From Scytonematopsis contorta HA4267-MV1 (GTDB taxonomy: Bacteria > Cyanobacteriota > Cyanobacteriia > Cyanobacteriales > Nostocaceae): 64,000 nt of DNA. Position 1 is the first letter of the stretch, and every line of letters begins with the position of its first letter. The notes beneath the pieces are model-generated. The model saw nothing but the letters and a program-made list of their open reading frames with translations. It had not been told where the DNA came from and did not search any database. Below are positions 45,058 through 53,392 of this stretch, piece by piece. The position numbers were made by a program, and so were the translations under genes. The stretch is taken from positions 62,001 through 126,000 of the forward strand of contig JAHHIC010000063.1 of the NCBI GenBank assembly GCA_019359035.1, in the 5' to 3' direction.

Positions 45058-45387
45058 GTGGTTCTGGCTCAAAACTCAAAACCTCTACCCAAAATCACTG
45101 TGTTAGAAATACAACATATTTTACTGCGTACAATTGAACCTTTATTAGTACCAATTTGTTTCCTCAGCGCTTGGGGACTATTAATTCTCATTGGTTGGAG
45201 CATGTGGGCAGCAGCGCGAGACGGTGTAAAGACTGCAACAAAAATGCATCAAGTACCCTGTTGCGGCTGTCAATATTTTACTGACGATTATCGGTTAAAA
45301 TGTACTATCCATCCTAGCCTTGCCAATACAGAGGAAGCGATAAATTGTAAGGACTATCAGCCAAAAACCAACCCGATGCTTTATTAG
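45058..45387 (+). CDS. Single-span membrane protein with Cys-rich cytoplasmic tail
   Basis: A 109-residue protein with one membrane helix (about 28-52, PLLVPICFLSAWGLLILIGW) followed by a tail with four or five Cys: VPCCGCQYFTDDYRLKC and, further on, INCKDYQ. The CxxC-like spacing suggests a metal or redox site. I recall similar conserved hypotheticals in cyanobacteria but no function. GTG 45058 is taken as the start; no good ribosome binding site is visible and an ATG is lacking near the N-terminus. Confidence 0.65.
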   Translation: MVLAQNSKPLPKITVLEIQHILLRTIEPLLVPICFLSAWGLLILIGWSMWAAARDGVKTATKMHQVPCCGCQYFTDDYRLKCTIHPSLANTEEAINCKDYQPKTNPMLY

Positions 45388-45407
45388 TATCCCTACTATT
45401 AAATAAA

Positions 45408-45425
45408 GACTAAACATGTTTAGTC
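45408..45425. terminator. Perfect 18-bp palindrome between convergent genes
   Basis: GACTAAACATGTTTAGTC, with an outer CTACTA/TAGTAG pairing about 15-25 bases away on either side and a TTATTTTTATT stretch on the plus-strand side. It is placed exactly between two convergent genes, so a shared terminator is likely. Confidence 0.5.
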
Positions 45426-45454
45426 CCTACATTATTTTTATTAGTAGGAGAAAT

Positions 45455-46324
45455 CTAAACTCCAGCTTCCGTTAAAACTTGGCTGAAAGCATCAACTAAA
45501 TTCAAGTTTTCAGCCCACTCAATGAGATAACCATAGTCGAGTGTTTCAGCTTGTAACTTGACTATACCTAAAACATCACGCCACTGTTTTTGAGATTGGC
45601 TTCCTCTTCCCCACATGAGCTTTTGCAGTATCATATCTTCAGGGGAAGCAACCCAAAATAGGGAAATACCTTCAACCTCAGCCAAAGTACGACGTGTCAT
45701 TTGAGATACCGCGAACGGTGAGCCATCCATAACAATTAAGTCAGCATTCGCAATTGTCTCCATATGAGTAATGCTCAATGTCCGCTCTCGTCCCAGCTTT
45801 AAATTTTCAACAGAGCCAAGAGGGCAATAATACCCAGCAGCTTCCAAAGTAGTCACCAATAAATCAACTTGCTCGACTTGCACTTGAATAACTAAATCTA
45901 AATCACGAGTTGAGCGAGCTTCACCGTGAATGGAACTCGCGACACCCCCACTGACATAATAGAGAATATTTATTGATGTAAGGATTTGGTGTAGCTCACC
46001 CGCAAGTGCTATGGAATCTTGAATCCACATTTTTTCATCTGTACCTTTAGGCTCAAATCCATTAGGAAATTTATCCGCTAAGACAGCCTTAGCAAAATGC
46101 AAGCGGATTTTTTCAATTGGTGCGTCCCTATGCCTCATTTTGACTCCCGCAAGGGAAAGTTTTCTTATGCCCCGATTGTGGGCAATCAACATTTCTAGCC
46201 TTTGCTTTAAAGATAATTGACGCAGACGCTGAAACAAATAAACATCAGCTTCTATATTAGTGTCGGATGCTTGGGGACAGTAAGTAAGTTTAGCATTTAC
46301 TGTAAATGGGGATGTCGAGGTCAT
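45455..46324 (-). CDS. Nucleotidyltransferase-like protein with N-terminal extension
   Basis: A 289-residue protein. Residues about 120-285 look like a minimal nucleotidyltransferase fold: YYVSGGVASSIHGEARSTRDLDLVI (in parts) holds the GG...S motif and DLD metal ligands, as in AbiEii/MNT-like toxins or stand-alone nucleotidyltransferases. Residues about 20-75 (RQLSLKQRLEMLIAHNRGI, HFAKAV) look like a separate small helical domain common in cyanobacterial proteins, so this may be a natural fusion. No antitoxin-like partner is adjacent. The next gene upstream ends only 5 bases from its start, so the pair is likely cotranscribed. Confidence 0.68.
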   Translation of the reverse strand: MTSTSPFTVNAKLTYCPQASDTNIEADVYLFQRLRQLSLKQRLEMLIAHNRGIRKLSLAGVKMRHRDAPIEKIRLHFAKAVLADKFPNGFEPKGTDEKMWIQDSIALAGELHQILTSINILYYVSGGVASSIHGEARSTRDLDLVIQVQVEQVDLLVTTLEAAGYYCPLGSVENLKLGRERTLSITHMETIANADLIVMDGSPFAVSQMTRRTLAEVEGISLFWVASPEDMILQKLMWGRGSQSQKQWRDVLGIVKLQAETLDYGYLIEWAENLNLVDAFSQVLTEAGV

Positions 46325-46329
46325 ATTGA

Positions 46330-47286
46330 TTAACGACTCATGGACAATAAAACTTTTAAAACACCTTTAGTTTGAGCTTCCTCAAAAGCAGCAAGTCCCT
46401 GTTCCAGAGAATAAGAAGCATGAATCAAAGGAGTTACATCTATTTTCCCCTGAGCCAGCACATCCAAAGCAGCTTCAAAAGGGCCACAGCGCGAACCAAT
46501 TACAGTAATTTCATCCACAACTAACGCCGAAGCATCTAAACTGAGATTTCCCGCATAAGTACTTTTTAACACTAATGTACCCCTAGGACGCAAAGCACGA
46601 CGAGCAATATCAAATCCCAGAGCATTTCCAGTACAGTCAACAGAAATATCAAAACTTCTCTCAACAACCGCCTCAGCGAAGCCAGTTTTTATACCTCTTG
46701 CTGACAAATTAGCGAGTTTATCCTGATGGCGTCCCACAACTAAAAGGTCGCAACCAGTTAATGCTAAAGTTTGAGCTATTAATTGTCCTAACTTTCCATC
46801 TCCCACTACCAACACTCGGTCATCAGGATGTAATGTTACTTGCTGCTGAATTTCCAAAGCTGCGGCCACAGGTTCAGTAAAAGTCGCTACTTCTGTAGGC
46901 ACATTATCTGGAACAGCATGTAAATTTTTTACAGGCAAAGTTAAGTAATCAGCAAAAGCTCCATTGCGATTAACAATACCTAGAACAGTGCGGTTTTCAC
47001 AGTGGGTCGGCTCTCCACGAAGACAAAAGCGACAATACCCACAGGCTGCATTGATTTCCCCAACCACACGCTGGTTGATAAGGTGTTCTGGTCCAATTTC
47101 AACAACACCAACAAATTCGTGTCCTAAAACACCAGTGTAAGGATAGTAGCCCCGTAATAATTCCAAATCAGTATTACAAATACCCGCACATAACACCCGC
47201 ACTAAAGCTTCTCCTTCTGAGGGTTCAGGAGTCGGAATATCTGTAAGTAATTGCAGTTGCTTGTTTTCTAGCCAAAGTCCTTTCAT
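46330..47286 (-). CDS. Zinc-dependent medium-chain dehydrogenase
   Basis: NAD(P)-dependent alcohol/polyol dehydrogenase of 318 residues. The catalytic zinc ligands appear in AGICNTDLELLRGY and GHEFVG; the structural zinc lobe has four Cys in CGYCRFCLRGEPTHC; the Rossmann motif is VVGDGKLGQLIAQ. The actual substrate cannot be told. MKGLWLENK at 47286 is the start; the frame continues upstream for 61 codons but only through the TAATGGG repeat (LPITHYP periodicity). It may be cotranscribed with the nucleotidyltransferase-like gene 5 bases downstream. Confidence 0.9.
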   Translation of the reverse strand: MKGLWLENKQLQLLTDIPTPEPSEGEALVRVLCAGICNTDLELLRGYYPYTGVLGHEFVGVVEIGPEHLINQRVVGEINAACGYCRFCLRGEPTHCENRTVLGIVNRNGAFADYLTLPVKNLHAVPDNVPTEVATFTEPVAAALEIQQQVTLHPDDRVLVVGDGKLGQLIAQTLALTGCDLLVVGRHQDKLANLSARGIKTGFAEAVVERSFDISVDCTGNALGFDIARRALRPRGTLVLKSTYAGNLSLDASALVVDEITVIGSRCGPFEAALDVLAQGKIDVTPLIHASYSLEQGLAAFEEAQTKGVLKVLLSMSR

Positions 47287-47288
47287 TT

Positions 47289-47391
47289 TGGTAATGGGTA
47301 ATGGGTAATGGGTAATGGGTAATGGGTAATGGGTAATGGGTAATGGGTAATGGGTAATTGGTAATTGGTAATTGGTAATGGGTAATGGGTG
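47289..47391. repeat. Short tandem repeat array, TAATGGG/TAATTGG
   Basis: About fourteen heptamer copies directly before the dehydrogenase start codon, occupying the place of its ribosome binding site and opening a false N-terminal extension. Confidence 0.93.
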
Positions 47392-47402
47392 GTTAGTTAC
47401 AT

Positions 47403-47430
47403 GTAGAGACGTTACATGTAACGTCTCTAC
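47403..47430. repeat. 28-bp perfect palindrome, variant centre
   Basis: GTAGAGACGTTACA followed by its exact reverse complement. The outer nine bases are those of the palindromes at 4477 and 9768, but the inner arms differ in a compensated way (TTACATGTAA instead of CGATTAATCG). Confidence 0.9.
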
Positions 47431-47480
47431 ATTTTTGTGTATCTTAAATAAAGTTAAACCTATATTCAATCAACCAATCG

Positions 47481-48401
47481 ATGCAAATCGGCAAAAGGCT
47501 GTTATTATCGCTCTTCTCATTTACCTGTTATCTTCTATTTTCTGGTACACCAGCAACTTATGCTCAAACTCAGCCAGAAGCATCTTGTTCTCAAAAATTT
47601 CCGACTAGTAAATGCATCAGTAATATAAACCAACTACTACCAGAAATAGCTTCGGCAAATATAATTTATCTTGGTGAAACCCACGACAGCGAAATAGACC
47701 ATCAAAATCAGCTAAAAATAATCCAACAATTACACCAGCGCAATTCTAAAATAGCGATTGCAATGGAAATGTTCCAACGTCCCTACCAAAAATTTATCGA
47801 CCAATATCTTGCAGGGAAAATCACCGAGGAAGAACTGGTCAAAAAAACCGAATACGAAAAACGCTGGGGTTTCCCTTGGGAACTTTATGCTCCTATCCTC
47901 CGCTTTGCCAAACAAAATAAACTACTCGTCCTCGCAGCAAATACTCCTGGCGAAATTACTCGCAAAGTTTCCCGCTCTGGATTGGAAAGTTTGACAGCAG
48001 AAGAAAAAAAATTAATTCCCCCCTTCAAAGAAATTCGTACCGATAACGAAGAATATCGCAAATTAGTTCTAGCAGCCTTTGAACAACATCAATCTGGAGG
48101 ACACGGAAATAGCTCCAGCGCAGAACGCTTTTTTCTGGCTCAAGTTCTCTGGGATGAAACAATGGCAGAAACCATCGCTCAGTTTCAGCAAAGAAATCTT
48201 AAACATCAAATAGTAGTCTTAGCAGGACTCGGACATATTATTTATGGTTATGGTATACCCAGTCGCGTAGAACGTCGTCTGCAAAATCAAAAATTTACAC
48301 AACGTTCTCTGCTCCTCAGTACTCCTAGCGATATTCCAATTAATAAACAAAAACCTATCGCAGACCTGATTTTAGAAAGTGAAACTAAAATAAAGCTCTG
48401 A
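47481..48401 (+). CDS. ChaN-like (DUF399) exported protein, possible haem-binding
   Basis: A 306-residue secreted protein. The N-terminus MQIGKRLLLSLFSFTCYLLF then ATYAQ is a signal peptide; the Cys in its hydrophobic core is not in a clear lipobox. The mature part has YLGETHDSEIDHQ and AIAMEMFQRPYQ, then AGLGHIIYGYGIP, the marks of the ChaN family, whose Campylobacter member binds haem dimers. Role here is likely iron or haem handling, by family only. It is divergent from the dehydrogenase across a repeat-filled region and ends in hairpins shared with the convergent gene. Confidence 0.86.
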   Translation: MQIGKRLLLSLFSFTCYLLFSGTPATYAQTQPEASCSQKFPTSKCISNINQLLPEIASANIIYLGETHDSEIDHQNQLKIIQQLHQRNSKIAIAMEMFQRPYQKFIDQYLAGKITEEELVKKTEYEKRWGFPWELYAPILRFAKQNKLLVLAANTPGEITRKVSRSGLESLTAEEKKLIPPFKEIRTDNEEYRKLVLAAFEQHQSGGHGNSSSAERFFLAQVLWDETMAETIAQFQQRNLKHQIVVLAGLGHIIYGYGIPSRVERRLQNQKFTQRSLLLSTPSDIPINKQKPIADLILESETKIKL

Positions 48402-48426
48402 ACTAAAGTTCGAGCTAAAAGCTAAA

Positions 48427-48476
48427 GTTAGCTAAAGCTAACTAAAATAATATTTTTAACCCGTTTATAACGGGTT
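48427..48476. terminator. Two hairpins between convergent genes
   Basis: GTTAGCT-AA-AGCTAAC (48427-48442) and AACCCGTT-TAT-AACGGGTT (48458-48476) are both perfect stems, with TATTTTT between them. The region lies between convergent stops, so it may end transcription from either side. Confidence 0.48.
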
Positions 48477-48561
48477 TAAGCTTTCAGCCCGAAATTTATT
48501 TCAGGGTTATTTTCAGGGCTATTTGAGGTCTAATTACAACTGATGCAAGATATTGAAAACA

Positions 48562-49371
48562 TTATTTCTTCACACTCTTTAGATAAGGGGCAAAAACCGA
48601 AACCAGCTCACCACGACTCAATACCAGAGTCGGAAAAGAACGCGCACTGTAATCCTCTTTAGGTACTAATGGAAACACAGGTTCAGAATCTAAAGATAAC
48701 CAAGTACCCCCCGCAGCCTGAAGAATAACCCAAGCAGCAGCCAAATCCCAAACCTTTGGTGTCGCCTCCACACCTCCTATAACAGAGCCAGCAGCTACGG
48801 TTAAAAAATTGTAACTTGCAGAACCCAGTATTCTAATCTTACAGGGGAATCCATCTCGCATAACTGAAGTACTGCGAGAACAGAGATTAAAGAAATGGTC
48901 TTTCCCAGGAGCATCTGGACTTGTATGAATTGGTCGGTTATTTCTAAACGCACCAGTTGGAGCAGATAACCCAGAAGAACCCTCCCAAAAACCATGAAAA
49001 GATTCATCAAAAGGCGGAGCGTAAACATAGCCAAAAACAGGTGTTCCGCGATACAGTAATCCCAATGAAATCGACCAAATTGGAATACCCCGTGTAAAAT
49101 TAGTAGTACCATCCAGCGGGTCAATTACCCAGCACCATTCAGTACCAGGAAACACCTTCTCTCCCTCTTCACTGAGAATTCCATGACTGCTGAAGGTAGA
49201 AGTGATAGCATCGCGTAACTCTTGGTCAGCCCACTTATCCGCTTGCGTCACTAAAGTTCCATCAGCTTTATAAGAACCCTGCACCTGCCCAAAATCTTGC
49301 ATTAACTGTTTTCCTACCCTGATGGTAGTCTTTTGGGCGAATTCAACAACTGTTGTCCAAAAATCTGTCAT
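48562..49371 (-). CDS. Inositol monophosphatase family enzyme
   Basis: Li-sensitive, Mg-dependent phosphatase family, 269 residues. It has LSEEGE with the metal-binding Glu, WVIDPLDGTTNFTRGIPIW with the DPLDGT motif, and VWDLAAAWVILQAAGG with the third metal Asp. Family members hydrolyse inositol phosphates, histidinol phosphate, PAP or FBP; this one is closest in style to the general inositol-phosphatase group and I cannot be more exact. It stands alone between repeat arrays. Confidence 0.9.
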   Translation of the reverse strand: MTDFWTTVVEFAQKTTIRVGKQLMQDFGQVQGSYKADGTLVTQADKWADQELRDAITSTFSSHGILSEEGEKVFPGTEWCWVIDPLDGTTNFTRGIPIWSISLGLLYRGTPVFGYVYAPPFDESFHGFWEGSSGLSAPTGAFRNNRPIHTSPDAPGKDHFFNLCSRSTSVMRDGFPCKIRILGSASYNFLTVAAGSVIGGVEATPKVWDLAAAWVILQAAGGTWLSLDSEPVFPLVPKEDYSARSFPTLVLSRGELVSVFAPYLKSVKK

Positions 49372-49398
49372 GGCTAAATGGCGAATTGCGAAAGCTAA

Positions 49399-49527
49399 TT
49401 GGGAATGGGGAATGGGGAATGGGGAACGGGGAATGGGGAATGGGGAATGGGGAATGGGGAATGGTAGAAAATATTACCAATTACCAATTACCAATTACCA
49501 ATTACCAATTACCAATTACCAATTAGC
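49399..49527. repeat. Compound repeat: GGGGAAT array then ATTACCA array
   Basis: About nine GGGGAAT units are followed, after TAGAAAATATT, by about eight ATTACCA units. It fills the gap between the phosphatase start and the transporter stop. Confidence 0.92.
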
Positions 49528-49544
49528 GGTAGAAATAAATAGTA

Positions 49545-50975
49545 TCAATCTAATTCGCTTTCCAAAATAGAGCTTATGACAGTCTTTGCATCTTGCTGAA
49601 ATTCTCGCACATTAACCTGACTCAACAGCAATACAGCAATCATCATTCCCAAGGCTTCAACGGCAAATACTAACCCGTAAGCAAAAGTCGGAATCGCAAA
49701 CACGGCTTTACCTATATTCAACAACGCACCACCTGAAACCGTTGCTAATGCTCGTGCAAGGGTCTGCGCTAAACCCCAAGCTCCGATAAATGTCCCTGCT
49801 GTTTGGGCTGCTGTTAAGTCCAACATTAAACTTAAAGCTCCCGTAGTTGTCACACCAGAAGCAAAACCAAACAAAACCAAACTTAACTGTAAAAGTTTGG
49901 GGTTCGCTGAAAATCCTGCGGCGATAATAAAAGCTTGACAGATGGCGACTGCTATGCATCCAACCTTAGTTGTCTTTTGTTTACCCAAACGTGGTGCAAT
50001 CAAAAAGCCTGTTAAAGCCAAACCTATCAGCGTACCCGTACCAAAAAAGGCATTTAGTTTAGTGGTTTCAGCAATAGTCATCTTAAAAACTTCGCCACCA
50101 AAGGGTTCTAGCACAGGGTCTTGCATAAACAAGCTGAGGCTCATAATTAACAAAAAGCTGAAAAATATCCCTGTTTGACGACTTGCAGTTAAGACCTTTA
50201 ATGCTTCACCTAAAGTAATTTTATCTTCCCTGTCGTTAGCTCTGGATGAATTATTTTCCAGAAATCGGGAATATTTCTTTTCTATACCGACAGTACCAGC
50301 AACACACAGTCCCACTACCAATGCTGGCACAATCAAAAATAAACGGTTAATTTGAGCTTGCAAAACTTCTAATGGTGCATCTAAAGCAATTTGTCGCAGC
50401 AAACCAGAACTAATAATTGCCCCAACTATGATTCCCACCATTAGCATCGACCAAACGACACCAACAATTTTGGAACGGTTATCTTCATCAGAGACATCCA
50501 CTAGCAATGCTGCAAAAGGTGTGGAACTCGCACTCAAAGCTATACCGTAAAGCCCAAAAATTAAAGCTAGCAATCCTACCCATCCATAGGTTTGAACTGT
50601 CCAACTACCCCCCTGCAAACTAAAACCAACTTGCCAAACTACCTGCACTGCCAAAAACGATATCAAGGCAAAACCTACTGTTCCTAACCAAACATAACCT
50701 GTGCGATAATGACCAAATAACGGCTTAGTATCCGAAATTTGCCCAAACCACACTCGTGCTGGAGACACAAACTGATGCATTGCTATAGTAAATGCAGCGA
50801 TGACAGCAGGAACCTTTAATTCATCAATCATGACACGATTTAGCACCCCAAGGGTGAGAATCGACATGATACCTAAGCCCATTTGATACAAGCCCAACCG
50901 AAACATAGTCAACAGCTTGACCTTGGGCAAACTTAGGGTTTTGACTTCAAAATCAGAGAAATTTTCGCTTGCCAT
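49545..50975 (-). CDS. PucC/BCD-family MFS transporter (pigment delivery)
   Basis: A 476-residue, twelve-helix transporter of the bacteriochlorophyll-delivery branch of the major facilitator superfamily. Characteristic pieces are FRLGLYQMGLGIMSIL, GVLNRVMIDELKVPA, HQFVSPARVWFGQISD, and GALSLMLDLTAAQTAGTFIGAWGLAQ in parts. Cyanobacterial members are thought to move chlorophyll or precursors to photosystem proteins. ATG 50975 (MASENFSDFEVK) is chosen; in-frame ATG 51038 and a TTG at 51059 are alternatives with no better ribosome binding sites. Confidence 0.9.
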   Translation of the reverse strand: MASENFSDFEVKTLSLPKVKLLTMFRLGLYQMGLGIMSILTLGVLNRVMIDELKVPAVIAAFTIAMHQFVSPARVWFGQISDTKPLFGHYRTGYVWLGTVGFALISFLAVQVVWQVGFSLQGGSWTVQTYGWVGLLALIFGLYGIALSASSTPFAALLVDVSDEDNRSKIVGVVWSMLMVGIIVGAIISSGLLRQIALDAPLEVLQAQINRLFLIVPALVVGLCVAGTVGIEKKYSRFLENNSSRANDREDKITLGEALKVLTASRQTGIFFSFLLIMSLSLFMQDPVLEPFGGEVFKMTIAETTKLNAFFGTGTLIGLALTGFLIAPRLGKQKTTKVGCIAVAICQAFIIAAGFSANPKLLQLSLVLFGFASGVTTTGALSLMLDLTAAQTAGTFIGAWGLAQTLARALATVSGGALLNIGKAVFAIPTFAYGLVFAVEALGMMIAVLLLSQVNVREFQQDAKTVISSILESELD

Positions 50976-51186
50976 CTTGTTGTGTAAAGTCCGCTCATAA
51001 AAATTTTCTATCTGCTTTTCAGCATAACTTTTCAGCATAACTCTAGTGCAGCCAAGCAAAATTCAGTTTTGAACTTTTCCCCAAATATACAACCAACGCT
51101 TTTCCTTAATTGGAATTGCATACAAACTGGCTAATGATATTCTGACCAAGTACGCATTTTTGCCCATAAACACACGGCTGTAAAAG

Positions 51187-52188
51187 ATGAAAGGTAATAT
51201 TTTTAACACAAAAATACTAGCTCTTTTTGGTGCTATTTTCAGTGTCAATGCGGTAATTGTTCCTACTCCCGTTAGAGCCTTTACACCGAGCAACAAAACA
51301 GACCTAAACGAATCCTGGTCATTTTCATTGCCAAACTATAAAATTCAACACCAAGGCAATGCTGTTATCGATTTAAAGGTAAATTATGATTACAAAGATG
51401 GTATCGGTAAAAATAACCCTTTAGAATATCCAGAATTTACCCAGATTTCTAATTATATCAATAATTTTTTAGTAAACTATCCCAACGAGACAGATTTTTG
51501 GGAAATACTGAACAAAAATCTAGTCACAGAATTGCTCACTAAGCCAATTCCAACTACATTTGGCATTAATTATAACCTTGCTAATGTAGTGGATTCATTA
51601 ACTGTCGGTATTGATATTAAACCAGGTTCATCTAATATTAATATACCCCGTTCCAGCAGAGTTACAGGTATTCCAAAACCCAAGCTTGACCTCAATGAGT
51701 CTTGGTCTTTTGATTTTATAAACTATGCTATTAAACATCAAGGAGATGCAGTTATTGACCTAAAAGTTAGCTACGATTATATAGATGGAATCGGCAGAAA
51801 AGACCCGTTAGAATACCCAGAGTTTACACAAATTTACAACTATATTGATAAATTTTTAGTCAATTATCCCAACGAAACAGATTTCTGGGAAATAGTTAAC
51901 AAAAACTTGGTGAATGACCTATTAACTAAACCAATTCCCACCACATTTGGATTTGATTATAATCTTGCAAAAGTCGTAGATTCTTTAACAGTTGAAATTG
52001 ATGTTAAACCTGGTTCATCAGGAATTCCTATAGGACGTTCTAGTAAAGTTACAGGTCTTCCTCGAGCAAAACCTGCAACGATACCTCCTGTTGCTTCCAC
52101 TTCTATTCCAGAACCAAGTTTTGTGTTTGCTCTGGGTGTAATTGCTTTAGCTGGTTTGATGCGGAAACACATCAGAGTACGGATGTAA
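51187..52188 (+). CDS. PEP-CTERM surface protein made of two copies of one domain
   Basis: A 333-residue exported protein. Residues 1-31 are a signal peptide ending PVRA. Two copies of a ~125-residue domain follow, about residues 38-160 and 167-289. Both open DLNESWSF and contain HQGxAVIDLKVxYDY, DGIGxxxPLEYPEFTQI, NYPNETDFWEI, LLTKPIPTTFG and DSLTVxIDxKPGSS. A Pro/Thr/Ser linker leads to the PEP-CTERM anchor SIPEPSFVFALGVIALAGLMRKH, cited to residue 327 in outline: PEP motif, hydrophobic helix, basic end. Such proteins are cut by exosortase and tethered at the surface. The domain is unknown to me. RBS AAAGATG overlaps the start. Confidence 0.85.
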   Translation: MKGNIFNTKILALFGAIFSVNAVIVPTPVRAFTPSNKTDLNESWSFSLPNYKIQHQGNAVIDLKVNYDYKDGIGKNNPLEYPEFTQISNYINNFLVNYPNETDFWEILNKNLVTELLTKPIPTTFGINYNLANVVDSLTVGIDIKPGSSNINIPRSSRVTGIPKPKLDLNESWSFDFINYAIKHQGDAVIDLKVSYDYIDGIGRKDPLEYPEFTQIYNYIDKFLVNYPNETDFWEIVNKNLVNDLLTKPIPTTFGFDYNLAKVVDSLTVEIDVKPGSSGIPIGRSSKVTGLPRAKPATIPPVASTSIPEPSFVFALGVIALAGLMRKHIRVRM

Positions 52189-52287
52189 CGGATAGTTTTT
52201 TTCTAACTTCTTGGGGATGGGTCTTGTTGGATTCGGCGATAAACTGGAAGGTGTGTAACAAAATGTAAATCAAGGTAGCGTCCGAAA

Positions 52288-53238
52288 ATGGAAACCATTA
52301 CATTGGGGCAAAATGGCCCATCAGTAAAACCCCTATGCATTGGTACTTGGGCTTGGGGTGATAAATTTTTTTGGAGCTATGGCAAAGACTACGGTGTTGA
52401 ACAAGTAAAAGAGGCTTTTAAAGCATCCTTAGAAGCTGGCATTAACTTTTTTGATACCGCTGAAGCTTATGGAATGGGACTATCTGAACAACTTTTAGGG
52501 CAATTCATGCAGGAAACAGGTGAGTATGTACAAATTGCCACCAAGTATGGCCCTATGCCTTGGCGATTTTTTGGGTCATCTGTAGCTGATGCCTTAACTG
52601 CAAGCCTTAAGCGCTTACAAGCAGAGCGAGTACCTTTATACCAAATACATTGGCCTTTTGCATTTTTTATGAGTCAAGAAACCCTGATGAACGCTCTTGC
52701 AGACGAGGTACAACGGGGAAGAATTCAGGCTGTAGGTGTCAGTAATTACTCAGCAGACCAGATGCGAGATGCTCATCAAATATTAGCGAAAAGAGGTGTA
52801 CCCTTGGCTGTGAACCAAGTAAACTACTCTTTATTAACTCGAAAAATCGAGAGCAATGGTGTTTTTGATATTGCTCATAACTTAGGCGTAACAATTTTGG
52901 CTTATAGTCCATTAGCTCAGGGATTACTAACAGGCAAATATACAGCCTCCGGTAATATTAATCCCGAAGGAGCAAGGAAGATAGACCCGCGATTTAAAAA
53001 AGATGGCTTAAATAAGATAGAACCTGTAATTTCTTTATTGCGTCAAGTGGGAGATAAACATGGACGTACACCTGCTCAAGTTGCTCTCAATTGGTTGATT
53101 GCTAAAGGTAATGTTATCCCTATAGCGGGAGCAAAAACAGCTGAACAAGTAAGACAAAATGCTGGAGCATTGGGTTGGAAAATCAGCAACGACGAATTTA
53201 ATCAAATAGAAGAAATTACTCGTCCCTGGTTAAAGTAA
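52288..53238 (+). CDS. Aldo/keto reductase
   Basis: NADPH-dependent aldehyde/ketone reductase of 316 residues with a TIM barrel. The catalytic tetrad is visible: Asp and Tyr in FFDTAEAYG, Lys in IATKYGP, His in YQIHWPF. The C-terminal cofactor segment PIAGAKTAEQVRQN is typical. Members of this subgroup in cyanobacteria and plants resemble pyridoxal reductase and general stress AKRs; the substrate is unknown. A 100-bp gap follows the PEP-CTERM gene. Confidence 0.93.
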   Translation: METITLGQNGPSVKPLCIGTWAWGDKFFWSYGKDYGVEQVKEAFKASLEAGINFFDTAEAYGMGLSEQLLGQFMQETGEYVQIATKYGPMPWRFFGSSVADALTASLKRLQAERVPLYQIHWPFAFFMSQETLMNALADEVQRGRIQAVGVSNYSADQMRDAHQILAKRGVPLAVNQVNYSLLTRKIESNGVFDIAHNLGVTILAYSPLAQGLLTGKYTASGNINPEGARKIDPRFKKDGLNKIEPVISLLRQVGDKHGRTPAQVALNWLIAKGNVIPIAGAKTAEQVRQNAGALGWKISNDEFNQIEEITRPWLK

Positions 53239-53253
53239 CTGCTTGCTTCTTGT

Positions 53254-53276
53254 GGGGTGGGCATCCCTGCCCGCCC
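53254..53276. repeat. GGGTGGGCATCC...GCCCGCCC hairpin repeat
   Basis: GGGGTGGGCATCCCTGCCCG then CCC, a near copy of 13021-13046, placed just after the aldo/keto reductase stop where it could also act as a transcription-ending hairpin. Confidence 0.72.
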
Positions 53277-53363
53277 GATAATATTTAAAATATTTAAATT
53301 TCTGCCTGATAATATTTAAATTTCTGCCTGATAATATTTAAATTTCTGCCTGATAATATTTAA
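53277..53363. repeat. 22-bp tandem repeat, about 3.5 copies
   Basis: Unit GATAATATTTAAATTTCTGC plus CT is repeated head to tail; the first copy carries a small duplication of ATATTTAAA. It lies between the aldo/keto reductase gene and the methyltransferase gene. Confidence 0.9.
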
Positions 53364-53392
53364 CCGACAAAATATTTTTTAATTTTACAACT

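Noticed and set aside
49322-49570. 82-codon plus-strand frame
   Set aside because: Translated GGGGAAT and ATTACCA repeats, antisense to the phosphatase start.
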